Origin: Leuconostoc mesenteroides subsp. mesenteroides
Lineage (GTDB): Bacteria > Bacillota > Bacilli > Lactobacillales > Lactobacillaceae
Direction: 5' to 3'
Length of the DNA stretch: 64,000 nt
Assembly (NCBI GenBank): GCA_009676745.1
Contig: CP046062.1
Span: forward strand, 459,001 to 523,000
The notes under the pieces are model-generated. The model searched no databases. It had not been told where the DNA came from and worked only from the letters and a program-made list of their open reading frames with translations. Shown piece after piece: positions 19,200-27,796 of this stretch (position 1 is its first letter; each line of letters begins with the position of its first letter). The position numbers were made by a program, and so were the translations under genes.

Positions 19200-19394
19200 A
19201 TGAAAAATAAAATTAAATCGATACGGTCCCAAATGAAAATATCCCAATCATATTTAGCGAAGGCATGTGGTGTCTCAAGACAGACAATCAATGCCATCGA
19301 AAACAATAAATATGATCCTTCGCTTTCTTTGGCTTTTAATTTAGCACGAGAGCTAAACACGACCGTGGACAGATTATTTGAAAATGATTATTAA
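19200..19394 (+). CDS. Small XRE-family regulator (HTH only)
   Basis: The 64-residue protein is almost entirely a Cro/CI-type helix-turn-helix (MKISQSYLAKACGVSRQTINAIENNKYDPSL) with the typical C-terminal LNTTVDRLFEND. It is co-transcribed with the preceding membrane protein. It is a candidate binder of the TGTCAAA-N4-TTTGACA repeat upstream of the operon. Confidence 0.85.
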   Translation: MKNKIKSIRSQMKISQSYLAKACGVSRQTINAIENNKYDPSLSLAFNLARELNTTVDRLFENDY

Positions 19395-19565
19395 AGCAAC
19401 ATTGAATAATAGGTATGGTTGCACATAAAAATCTATAAGTTTGTTTACAGTATTCGCTTAACAACAGCACCTCTTTATCCAGATTATGCACCAAAGAACG
19501 ATAGTTAAACATTTTATTTTTAAAATGCCTTACTAAATAAACCAAATTTCTCCCAATCGAAATTC

Positions 19566-19594
19566 TTGACAAAAATATGCGATTTCCCTACGAT
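19566..19594 (+). promoter_or_regulatory. Promoter of the DMT transporter gene
   Basis: TTGACA (19566-19571) and TACGAT (19589-19594) are 17 bp apart. Because an earlier in-frame ATG at 19577 lies inside this promoter, the downstream start at 19664 is preferred. Confidence 0.5.
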
Positions 19595-19663
19595 AATATC
19601 TATGATAACTACAGAATATGTATCTTACAATTCAGATATTTCTCAGAAAGTGGTGAAATTGAC

Positions 19664-20620
19664 ATGCCTTTATTTATTCTTGGATTAGCTATTGGTTTTG
19701 GCCTGCCTATACAAACTGCGGTCAATTCCAAACTTCGTAGTGCACTTGGTTCTCCGTTTAATTCTTCCTTAATTTCATTCGGGGTCGGCACACTTTTCCT
19801 AACAACTGTAACGCTAGTAACTACTGATTCTCTGACTATCAATGGTTCCTTTTTTTTAACTGAACCTTGGTGGAGCTGGATAGGAGGTGCACTCGGTGTC
19901 ATCTATTTAACCGGCAATATTATCCTATTTCCGAAATTAGGTAGTGTCCAAACTGTCATTATGCCAATTCTTGGCCAAATTGCCATGAGTATGCTTATTG
20001 ATAATTTTGGGTGGTTTTACTCTAAACAACACTATTTTACTTGGTTTAGAGGAGTAGGTGCCTTATTAGTCTTAACCGGCGTTTTTCTTTCTGTTTCACT
20101 AACGCAGCTAGTATTAAAGAAAAAAAGCAGTCCAAAAGAAGCAGTCTCACAAAATAATGAGTCGGCCTTCATAAGATTGCCTTGGCAATTCCTGGGATTC
20201 GTAACCGGTATGCTTAGCGCACTCCAAACAGCGATTAATGGGCATTTAGGTAAAGTAATTAGCTCCTCACTCAAGGCAGCTCTTATTTCATTCCTAGTCG
20301 GATTCATAACATTGCTTGTTATTTTCTTAATCAACCACTATGCTCATAAACAAAAACAAGCTATCCAACTTTCACAACAACCTTGGTGGATTTGGTTCGG
20401 TGGTATCATTGGGTCTCTATTTGTCTTAGGAAATGTTTATCTCGTGCCATTACTAGGTACTGGACTAGTAGTTGTCATTGTCCTAGTCGGACAGATTGTT
20501 GGCAGCCTATTCGTAGATCAATTTGGGTGGTTTGGCGCTAAGAAAAATCCCATTTCGGTCATTCAACTATTGGGGCTATGTTTCATGGTTGGTGGTGTTA
20601 TCTTAATCAAATTCTTTTAA
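19664..20620 (+). CDS. DMT-superfamily transporter with two fused DUF606 (YdcZ) domains
   Basis: The 318-residue membrane protein has about ten helices in two repeated halves. Each half carries the same signatures: PIQTAVNSKL / ALQTAINGHLG, PWWSWIGGALG / PWWIWFGGIIG and a DNFGWF / DQFGWF stretch. DUF606 proteins are usually a 5-helix half-unit, so this is the fused form. The substrate is unknown; related DMT proteins are small-molecule exporters. Confidence 0.8.
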   Translation: MPLFILGLAIGFGLPIQTAVNSKLRSALGSPFNSSLISFGVGTLFLTTVTLVTTDSLTINGSFFLTEPWWSWIGGALGVIYLTGNIILFPKLGSVQTVIMPILGQIAMSMLIDNFGWFYSKQHYFTWFRGVGALLVLTGVFLSVSLTQLVLKKKSSPKEAVSQNNESAFIRLPWQFLGFVTGMLSALQTAINGHLGKVISSSLKAALISFLVGFITLLVIFLINHYAHKQKQAIQLSQQPWWIWFGGIIGSLFVLGNVYLVPLLGTGLVVVIVLVGQIVGSLFVDQFGWFGAKKNPISVIQLLGLCFMVGGVILIKFF

Positions 20621-20663
20621 AAAGTAACTACGCTTATTCACCAACTCAACATAAAAATATTAA

Positions 20664-20699
20664 AAACGTAAAACATCCATCAATGTTTTACGTTTTTTA
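20664..20699 (+). terminator. Terminator after the DMT transporter
   Basis: AACGTAAAACAT and its complement ATGTTTTACGTT enclose a 6-nt loop and are followed by TTTTATT. Confidence 0.88.
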
Positions 20700-20795
20700 T
20701 TAGGTGCCGCAAATGAATAATATGTTGCCTATTGATAGCTCTCAATCAATCTAACATTATAATATTTTGGTCGTCAAAATAATGAACAAATTTAA

Positions 20796-21317
20796 CTATT
20801 CATATTTGTGTAAGAATTCTTTTAAAAGTTGAAGTGTTGATGTATAGTATGTCACGCCATAATCAAACGCTACCTTTTGCACATCCGTCATGCCATTATC
20901 CTGCCATGCATTAAGTTGCGATTTTAAATCATTGAGTTGCAACTGTTTACGGTTTATTTCTTCCTTTAGAAATTGCGTTACTTGTTCTGGTTCCAAATGA
21001 TTACTAAAATATAATCGCATTAAAAAATCAGATTTTAATATTTCAGGAGACGTTGGTTTTAGAAGTTCTTCTGAAAAGATTCTCGTTCCTTTTTTTGTAA
21101 TAGAATATACATTTTTATTTGGTTTATCAGTTTGTGTTATTTGCTCCTTAGCAACCAATCCATCCTTCTCTAATTTCTTTAGTGTTGGATAAATCATACC
21201 GTATGTGCCATCAAAAAAATGATTCAAACGCGTCTGTATCACTTCATTAATCTCGTATCCCGTACGTGGTCCATCTTGCAAAATACCTAAGACAATTTCT
21301 TTTCCTTTCATGGTCAT
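20796..21317 (-). CDS. PadR-family regulator
   Basis: The 173-residue protein has the PadR winged helix (LGILQDGPRTGYEINEVIQ, YPTLKKLEKDGLV) and a C-terminal coiled-coil dimerisation domain with the PadR C-terminal look (LRLYFSNHLEPEQVTQFLKEEI). The ATG at 21317 has GGAGG 8 nt upstream. It lies just downstream of a multidrug transporter remnant whose promoter carries a PadR-like palindrome, so repression of that transporter is inferred. Confidence 0.85.
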   Translation of the reverse strand: MTMKGKEIVLGILQDGPRTGYEINEVIQTRLNHFFDGTYGMIYPTLKKLEKDGLVAKEQITQTDKPNKNVYSITKKGTRIFSEELLKPTSPEILKSDFLMRLYFSNHLEPEQVTQFLKEEINRKQLQLNDLKSQLNAWQDNGMTDVQKVAFDYGVTYYTSTLQLLKEFLHKYE

Positions 21318-21423
21318 GCTTTTTTCCTCCAAGTAGTTGCTCGTTATTATTATACACACTTGTTACCTGACCAAGGAATTTTACATTTTTTAAATATATC
21401 ACTGCTATTATATTCCTAAATAC

Positions 21424-22956
21424 TCATTTTTTACTTTTCAAGAACAACCCAATAATAGCTGATAATAACAAGAACGGTAATGATACCAAATAGAGATTTT
21501 CAAAGGACTTTCTCAGCTGTGTACTAGTATTATGTTCGATCCTTTGTATACTATATTTCAAAGTAGACGGCACATCATTAATATTCGTTTTAACAAAATT
21601 TGTTGCATTTAGATTCGTATTAATCTTATTCATCACATTTTCTTGCTCTGTATCAGTCAAATGTAGTTTCACTATTTGATTGTGTGCATCAATTTTCGAT
21701 GCTGTTTTTGCCACTAACAAATTACTATACAGACCCGTAACAAATATGGCTACTGCCAGCATTGATCCTACTTGTCTCAAGACACTTGTCACACTTTGAG
21801 AGGCAGTAAGAAGTTTTCCTTCTAAGTTTCCAGCAGCTATTATTAAAATTGGTCCTGTGATAATACCATACCCCATACCGATAGCAAACCCTGACAAAAC
21901 TGTTAGCGTTTGACTCATTAAAGCACCAAATGCAAGCCATATATAACCACTAGCCATAAACATAAAACCAATTAAAAGTAGCCATTTAGCACTAACACGC
22001 GCCTGTGCAAAACCTGATATAGGTGCAAAAATAAAAATTGCTAGGGAAATTGGTGAAACTAAAAGCGATGAATGCAATGAATCAAATCCCGCAATATTGG
22101 TGAAGTAACTAGGTAAAATTACCGTTACTGCTACTAAAAACAGATTACTGAAAATAATGACTCCGCAAGATACTGAAAAGTTACGATCGAAAAATAATTG
22201 TAATGGTACCATTGGATTCTTACTACGATGTTCAATCCATACAAATAATGAAAAACTAACAACACTAATTAGAAAACATAAAACAGTAGCAAGAGATGTC
22301 CATGTCCAAACCCTGCCCTGCATCATTCCTAATGATAATGTGGCAAGAGTAATCATAATTAATATCGTACCCAAAATATCCATGGATTGTTTATGTTTCA
22401 CTTCGTTACGCATAGTTAAATTAGTTATACCGATTAAAATCATGATAATCGTAAGTGGCACGTTAATCCAAAAAATCCATCACCAACCCATGAATTGTGT
22501 GACTACGCCACCAATTGTTGGTCCCAAAGCTGCTGCCAGTCCCTGCGTAATACCCAATATAGCAATCATTCGTGTCCGTTCCTTAATGTCGACTAAGGCT
22601 ATCCCTAACGTCATGGATAGTGGAAATACAATCGAAGCACCTACACTTTGAATGGCGCGACCAACTAACAACATACTTAGTTCAGTAGAAAGAGCTGATA
22701 GTGTTGAACCGACACCGAACAGGAAAACACCAATTAAAAAAAATTTGTGGATGCCAAACATCTCGGCAATTCTTGTTAAGGGTATTGTGAGTGATGCAAA
22801 TAAAATCAAATACACATTTAACGCCCACGACAACGAATCTAATCCAACATCTAAATGTTCAGCAATATTTGGTAAACTTACATTCAAAATGGTAGTGTCT
22901 AACATACAAATAAATATCCCAAGTATAAATAATATCGTTAAAACCATTCTTCTCAT
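21424..22956 (-). pseudogene. DHA2-family multidrug transporter interrupted by an in-frame TGA
   Basis: The full frame would give a 510-residue, 14-helix drug:H+ antiporter of the EmrB/QacA type. N-terminal motifs are intact (LDTTILNVSLPNIAEHL, RIAEMFGIHKFF). At 22480-22482 the frame reads GW-stop-WIFWINVPLT, where the family has GWRWIFWINVP. A single CGA-to-TGA change explains it. No ribosome site precedes a restart, so the product is probably a 158-residue fragment unless readthrough occurs or the base is a sequencing error. I chose the ATG at 22956 behind AGGGG. The rest of the frame is open and well conserved, which suggests a recent event. Confidence 0.85.
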
Positions 22957-22977
22957 CAGATAACCCCTAATCATTTT

Positions 22978-23021
22978 TATATTAACAACGTTAATATATA
23001 CTTTATTAATATAACTGTCAA
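22978..23021 (-). promoter_or_regulatory. Promoter and PadR-type operator of the DHA2 gene
   Basis: TTGACA (23016-23021) and TATATT (22993-22998) are 17 bp apart on the minus strand. The -10 box is part of the perfect inverted repeat TATATTAAC-GTT-GTTAATATA (22978-22998), so a bound PadR protein would block the start region. The operator is intact although the transporter frame is broken. Confidence 0.7.
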
Positions 23022-23060
23022 TAATTTATTGGTTATGTGAAAATTTTATATAGTACTTAC

Positions 23061-23096
23061 AAAAAAAACACTAGCGAATGATCGCTAATGTTTTTT
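23061..23096 (-). terminator. Hairpin between the nhaC-type and DHA2 genes
   Basis: AACACTAGCG and CGCTAATGTT form a stem with one mismatch around a 6-nt loop, with A/T runs on both sides. Confidence 0.6.
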
Positions 23097-23164
23097 CATA
23101 TAGATATTCGTGTTATGCTAAACAATTAATATTTCCGCAAAGAAAATTGATGTCTTCTTTGTCA

Positions 23165-24517
23165 TTACTTCAGTCGTTTCAACCCTATGCCCGTTAGCGC
23201 GGAACCAATTGACATCACGGGTGACAATAATGCAAATAGCGTGAATGGTGCAAAAGCTAATACCGATACACCTAGTGTTTGTGCCGCAAAGGCACCGGCG
23301 ACACCCCATGGTACTAAGTAATTTGTCACTGTACCACTGTCTTCAATTGTTCTCCCCAACGCTAGTCCAGATAAGTTCACACGCGTGAAGCTATCTTTAA
23401 ATAGCTGACCAGGCAAAATAGTCGCTAGATATTGTTCCCCAACCAAAAAGTTGGCGCCAATACCTGTCAATAGCGTTGCCAAAACTACTGATCCTTGGGA
23501 TTGCAAATGTCCTACAACAGGTGCCATTACTGCTTTCAATATGCCCAAACCATCTAATAGGCCACCAAGCGCTAAGGCTAACATAATCATCATTACGGTA
23601 TCCATCATCGAAGACATACCGCCACGATTCAATAAGGCAACTAAGGTAGGGTTGTTACTTGTCGTTTTGAAACCATGAACTAATAAATCAGAAAAATTAG
23701 ATACACTGTGATCTGCTAAGAAAGCCACACTGGAAACTAAAATATTAATCATTAAGGCAGCAATAGCCGGCGTTTTAAACCAGGCAGTGACCACCAACAA
23801 AGTAAGTGGCACAATCGCCCACCACGTTGGTTGTAATAATGGTAATAATGAAGCGATTTTTTGTGTTGTTCCCGTACCCGAATGATGTCCGAAACCAAGT
23901 ATCATTGTCACCAGAAAAGTTACCCCGAAGGCAGGTAATGTTGTCCACATCAAATTTTTGATATGCGCAAATAAATCTGTTTCTGAAATGGCACTTGCGA
24001 GGTTAGTTGAATCAGACAATGGAGAACTTTTGTCTCCAAAAATAGCACCAGAAAGAATAGTTCCAGCGACCAAAGCTGGATTTAAGCCCATTAACGTTCC
24101 TACACCCATTAATGCCACACCTACTGTTGATAACGTTGTAAATGCGCTACCAATTAACGTTCCTACGATAGCAGACGTTAACAAAGCGGTGGGTAAAAAG
24201 AACTGAGGACTTAATATTTTAAATCCAACCCAAACCATCGTAGGGATTACACCAGTAGCAAGCCAAAGTGCTATCAGGGCACCTATTAGTAAAAATAAAA
24301 ACAACGGTGCGATGCCTGAAGTAACCCCCTTCACCAAAGCCGCTTGACTTTCTTGCCAACTCACACCTCGTAATCGAGCAATCAGAACAATCATACTAAT
24401 CACTAGTAGAATAGGTACACTCGGCGATAATCTAAAACCAATAACAGCAGTAGCTAAAATAATAATGACACCGGCCAATAATATCGTTGATAATTTGGTA
24501 GTTAGTTTGTTTTCCAT
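23165..24517 (-). CDS. NhaC-family transporter, predicted tyrosine importer
   Basis: This 450-residue membrane protein of the NhaC Na+/H+ antiporter family has about eleven helices. Family motifs include IFGDKSSPLSDSTNLAS (residues about 158-174), IGSAFTTLSTVG and the repeated-half region GRTIEDSGTVTNYLVPWG. NhaC-like proteins in lactic acid bacteria that sit behind Tyr T-boxes have been predicted to import tyrosine. The T-box immediately upstream reads UAC, which supports that assignment rather than sodium export. The direct evidence is the family plus the riboswitch. Confidence 0.8.
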   Translation of the reverse strand: MENKLTTKLSTILLAGVIIILATAVIGFRLSPSVPILLVISMIVLIARLRGVSWQESQAALVKGVTSGIAPLFLFLLIGALIALWLATGVIPTMVWVGFKILSPQFFLPTALLTSAIVGTLIGSAFTTLSTVGVALMGVGTLMGLNPALVAGTILSGAIFGDKSSPLSDSTNLASAISETDLFAHIKNLMWTTLPAFGVTFLVTMILGFGHHSGTGTTQKIASLLPLLQPTWWAIVPLTLLVVTAWFKTPAIAALMINILVSSVAFLADHSVSNFSDLLVHGFKTTSNNPTLVALLNRGGMSSMMDTVMMIMLALALGGLLDGLGILKAVMAPVVGHLQSQGSVVLATLLTGIGANFLVGEQYLATILPGQLFKDSFTRVNLSGLALGRTIEDSGTVTNYLVPWGVAGAFAAQTLGVSVLAFAPFTLFALLSPVMSIGSALTGIGLKRLK

Positions 24518-24554
24518 GTTTATCTCCCGTCAATAAAACTATATTTCTACAATA

Positions 24555-24770
24555 AAAAACGTCCCTGCTGTTATAAAACAGAAGGGACGAATCGACATTT
24601 ATAGAAATCCGTGGTACCACCCAGCTTACGCGTCAAAAACGCATCACTTTAACATTTGATAACATGGTGCTGCCACGCTTAAATACTAATAGCTGTATTT
24701 CAGATAGCGACACCTGTGCAGTTTTCACCAACCACTGCTTCTCTTCACTCCGAATGTCAATCTTACTTAT
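24555..24770 (-). promoter_or_regulatory. T-box riboswitch, tyrosine specifier
   Basis: The T-box GGGTGGTACCACGG (24609-24622) precedes a terminator with stem CGTCCCT...AGGGACG and a T run (24555-24590). The specifier candidate is UAC at 24695-24697 in the context UGA-AA-UAC-A, the same context as in the tyrS leader of this window. Low charged tRNA-Tyr should raise transporter expression. Confidence 0.85.
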
Positions 24771-24873
24771 TATTTATGCTATTTACAGAAATTTTATTTT
24801 ACTATGAAATACTTTTTCTGTCAACTCAACCTCACATGTTACAAAAAATGATCGAATCCATATACAAAAATAC

Positions 24874-25125
24874 TTATTTATTAATTAGTTCAAGACCATA
24901 TTCTGCTAATAATTCTTTCTCAGAAACACTATTTAACGAAATTTCTTTTACTCTAAAGGAATCTAATAAAGCTGTTGTAATTTTTTTACTGTCTAACAGC
25001 TCCTCATGTTTTGTATTAGTAAACTTATACAAGGCATCAGTATCAATTACTCTGAAGACATGCTCTTTACTTTTATAAATCACTGTTATATATTGTTGTG
25101 CCCATTCACTTTTATTCTTAATCAT
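24874..25125 (-). CDS. Small protein of unknown function
   Basis: The 83-residue, soluble-looking, charged protein (KSEWAQQYITVIYKSKEHVFRV at the N-terminus) is preceded by AAAGGTAGG about 9 nt before the ATG. I recognise no domain. It stands alone between the tyrosine T-box region and the HTH-ABC operon. Confidence 0.5.
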   Translation of the reverse strand: MIKNKSEWAQQYITVIYKSKEHVFRVIDTDALYKFTNTKHEELLDSKKITTALLDSFRVKEISLNSVSEKELLAEYGLELINK

Positions 25126-25189
25126 AATTGTAGCCTACCTTTCTTAATCACATTGTACACCTAGCTTGGAAACTTTATCTAGAAAAAAC

Positions 25190-25361
25190 ATGTTTGCTCG
25201 ACTGAATATTGATTTAAAAGTAGCGGTACATTTATCTATGCTAAAAATGGCGAAGAAAATTGACATTACCAATTATTTCTTATGATTTCTATGCCATAAA
25301 ATCAACGTCTAATGTACTGCAACCAACAGTTGCGACCTTCGCAAAAAAGTCTATACACTAG
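25190..25361 (+). pseudogene. Possible remnant of a small regulator gene (low confidence)
   Basis: The 326-base gap before the HTH-ABC gene holds no intact gene. A start at 25190 gives about 31 residues with a LKVAVHLSMLKMA stretch, then a stop. A shifted frame continues with KSTSNVLQPTVATFAKK to 25361. The arrangement is reminiscent of a decayed Rrf2-type winged helix, but the match is weak and from memory. TATAAT at 25399-25404 may be the -10 of the next operon. Confidence 0.2.
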
Positions 25362-25451
25362 TTTTGTGAGAAAACGTTTATTGACAAAAATGTTCATGTA
25401 TAATCATTTTTATCGGCTGATGAATCAAGATCACGGAGAATAATATTAAGC

Positions 25452-26333
25452 ATGGAAAACATTTTCAAATCGCAGTTAAGCGCTTTACGGCAAAAAAAGC
25501 ACCTTTCACAAGAATTTTTAGCACAAAAATTATTTGTCTCTAGACAATCCATATCTAAGTGGGAGAATGGTGAATCTGAACCTAACATTGACAAACTGAT
25601 TGCTATTTCAGAAATTTTCTCAGTCAACTTAGATTTTCTACTTGCTGGCCATACACATGGTGATACTTTAATATTGGAGCTAAAAAATTTAAATAAATCT
25701 TTTAAGAATCCCGTTTTAAAGGATGTCAATTTATCTATCTATGGTAGAGATCGTATCGCTCTGTTAGGCAGTAACGGGTCGGGTAAAACAACAATTGTCA
25801 ATATGATTTTGGGAAATATCATTCCGGATAAAGGGCGTGTTATTAAACATTTTAACGCACGAGATGATCTCAGTGTCATGACGCAAGAAAACTGTTTAAT
25901 TACATCTTTAAAGGTTCGCGAACAAATTGCTTTATCTTTGAAAATATATGATGCCTACTCAAAGGTCAACATAGATGCTATGCTCCAAAAATTTAAACTC
26001 ACTGAGCAATCCGAAGTAATCGTTGATCAACTATCAGGCGGACAAAAAAGACGTCTAACCTTACTATTAACGTTAATTAAACCATCAAAATTATTGATAC
26101 TAGATGAACCAACAGCGGGCATGGATTTGGAATCAATTGATTTATTTTGGGATTATTTGGACCATGTAGGCGGCAGCGTTGTCACTATAACACATGACTT
26201 CAATCAAATTGATAATTACTTTACACGTGTAATTTTATTAAAAGATGGTGTGATTAAGTCAGACCAGTCCGTCGCTAATATCCACTCTAATAATCAGACG
26301 ATTGAACACTGGTATCGTCTCATGAATCAATAA
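25452..26333 (+). CDS. XRE helix-turn-helix fused to an ABC transporter ATPase
   Basis: The 293-residue protein joins two domains. Residues about 1-66 form a Cro/CI-type HTH (KHLSQEFLAQKLFVSRQSISKWENGE). Residues about 71-290 form an ABC ATPase with Walker A GSNGSGKTT (106-114), Q-loop TQENC, signature LSGGQKRR, Walker B LLILDEPTAGMD and the H-loop THD. The next gene encodes the permease. The fusion would let one polypeptide both energise export and bind DNA, so transport activity could feed back on transcription. Related ABC-2 exporters often protect against peptide antibiotics; that role is an inference. Confidence 0.88.
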   Translation: MENIFKSQLSALRQKKHLSQEFLAQKLFVSRQSISKWENGESEPNIDKLIAISEIFSVNLDFLLAGHTHGDTLILELKNLNKSFKNPVLKDVNLSIYGRDRIALLGSNGSGKTTIVNMILGNIIPDKGRVIKHFNARDDLSVMTQENCLITSLKVREQIALSLKIYDAYSKVNIDAMLQKFKLTEQSEVIVDQLSGGQKRRLTLLLTLIKPSKLLILDEPTAGMDLESIDLFWDYLDHVGGSVVTITHDFNQIDNYFTRVILLKDGVIKSDQSVANIHSNNQTIEHWYRLMNQ

Positions 26334-26349
26334 TTAAAGGAGTTATTTA

Positions 26350-27111
26350 ATGATTACTTGGATAGAAATCAAAGACACATTCAGAAATAAACGTTTTATT
26401 TTATTCACCGTCGTTTTCCCACTAGCGTGGTATTTAATGATTCTAAGTATTTTGAATGGCACAACACACAATCCGGCTAATGATTATCTGTGGTTTACAA
26501 TTGCTACGATAATAGGTATTTCAGGTAATTCTGTCGTTACTTTTTCCAAAAAGATCTGCGATACCTATCAGTTTTATAAATTACAATCTCAAACTTCGCA
26601 TTATAGTATCCGAAGATGGATAACTGATCAGTTTATCGTGCAAGTTATTTTGAATTCTTGTATCATTTTTGTTATTTTAATTACCGGTATCTTGTTTGGG
26701 GCTTTGCCAATTCGTTGGCATTTAGTCCTATTAATTGTTTTGCTACTTGTAATGAGTCTATATTTAAATATAATCGGTTTTTTGATCGGTATCTATATGG
26801 ATCAAAAGACAATAACTGCCCTTAGTATGCCATTAAGTACGGGATTTGGCATTCTGATGATTCGATGGGATACGGTAACATCGGCTAAGGGTGTCTTGAT
26901 TAAAATAGTTTCAATTACACAACAATTTTTTCCCGGGTACTATATTTTTGACTATATTAAAAATATGGGACAAAACCAATCGGTTAATCAATCGCTATTG
27001 AAATTTTTGTTAAGTATTTTATTGATCACCATACCGTTTATAGTTATTTATTGGAAAAAACAGCAAACCATATCGCAATATAAAAGTCTTCAGGTATCTG
27101 AGCATGATTAA
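26350..27111 (+). CDS. ABC-2 type permease
   Basis: The 253-residue membrane protein has six hydrophobic segments (about 14-36, 50-70, 102-125, 132-155, 165-185, 213-235), the usual layout of an ABC-2 exporter subunit. It starts 16 bases after the HTH-ABC gene behind AAAGGAG and overlaps the next gene by 8 bases. It is expected to form the channel driven by the fused ATPase. Confidence 0.8.
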   Translation: MITWIEIKDTFRNKRFILFTVVFPLAWYLMILSILNGTTHNPANDYLWFTIATIIGISGNSVVTFSKKICDTYQFYKLQSQTSHYSIRRWITDQFIVQVILNSCIIFVILITGILFGALPIRWHLVLLIVLLLVMSLYLNIIGFLIGIYMDQKTITALSMPLSTGFGILMIRWDTVTSAKGVLIKIVSITQQFFPGYYIFDYIKNMGQNQSVNQSLLKFLLSILLITIPFIVIYWKKQQTISQYKSLQVSEHD

Positions 27112-27367
27112 CATACACAACTATATAAAAAATCATTATGAAAATGGTGACTATTATGATTTTCCAAATATTCATTCGGAAAACTCGGAATCTGATTATA
27201 CTCTCGGTTATCAACAAGCAACCCATGACTACATCAATTACAAGAAATTTAAACGGTATCCATATTTTCTAATATTATTGGTTAATCATTTGTTTGATAA
27301 TAAATTAATTGAGATAGTGAATTTTTTAAAAGGTTATCAAAATATGATCAGAGACAGTAAAAGATAA
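27104..27367 (+). CDS. Small protein coupled to the ABC exporter
   Basis: The 87-residue protein is rich in Tyr, Asn, His and Asp (NYIKNHYENGDYYDFPNIHS) with one moderately hydrophobic stretch (YPYFLILLVNHLF). It overlaps the permease gene by 8 bases, which argues for translational coupling. I recognise no family. In this position it could be an accessory or immunity-type factor, but nothing in the sequence shows it. Confidence 0.6.
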   Translation: MINIHNYIKNHYENGDYYDFPNIHSENSESDYTLGYQQATHDYINYKKFKRYPYFLILLVNHLFDNKLIEIVNFLKGYQNMIRDSKR

Positions 27368-27391
27368 GTAGATACCTCAAATCCCAAAAGA

Positions 27392-27427
27392 GAGTAATTC
27401 CAACTATTAAAGGAATTACCCTTTTTT
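27392..27427 (+). terminator. Terminator after the HTH-ABC operon
   Basis: GTAATTCC (27394-27401) and GGAATTAC (27412-27419) form the stem and CCTTTTTT follows. The next 245 bases up to the operator at 27673 hold no gene that I can support. Confidence 0.8.
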
Positions 27428-27672
27428 GATTTAATAGATTTCCATTGACGGTGAAATTACTTCCACCAAATGCCTTTTCTATGTCATTGATAAAGGCAGC
27501 AGCCACATTGAATGTATTATTTTGAACATAAATTTGTAAACAGATGCTTTAACTAAGCGAATAGTAATGATTGTAAATATGAACTTTTCCAAAATAATTG
27601 GACTGCCTCGTTATTTAGATTACAAAATTTTCGTAATGCATGAATCAGTTTTTATACTATCTACATACAGGA

Positions 27673-27729
27673 ATTGGTACGACCCAATTTTTATATTGGT
27701 ATTGATTAATTTTTTTTTAGGCTTATAAT
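27673..27729 (+). promoter_or_regulatory. Operator pair and promoter of phosphoketolase copy 2
   Basis: ATTGGTACGACCCAAT (27673-27688) is a perfect ATTGG-N6-CCAAT inverted repeat matching the site upstream of copy 1 at 14 of 16 positions. A degenerate second site, ATTGGTATTGATTAAT (27695-27710), begins 22 bp downstream and overlaps the -35 hexamer TTGATT (27702-27707). TATAAT (27724-27729) follows at 16 bp. The arrangement predicts control by the GntR protein encoded at 2455-3183. Confidence 0.65.
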
Positions 27730-27796
27730 ATGGGTGTAGACAGCGATATAAAAATCACTATTTATATAAAACCTATTGGAAGGAGTCGTTAATATT

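Noticed and set aside
27428..27672. Minus-strand open stretch reading NTFNVAAAFINDIEKAFGG between the HTH-ABC operon and xpk copy 2
   Set aside because: No start codon or ribosome site in frame and it runs through the terminator hairpin; at most a decayed fragment.
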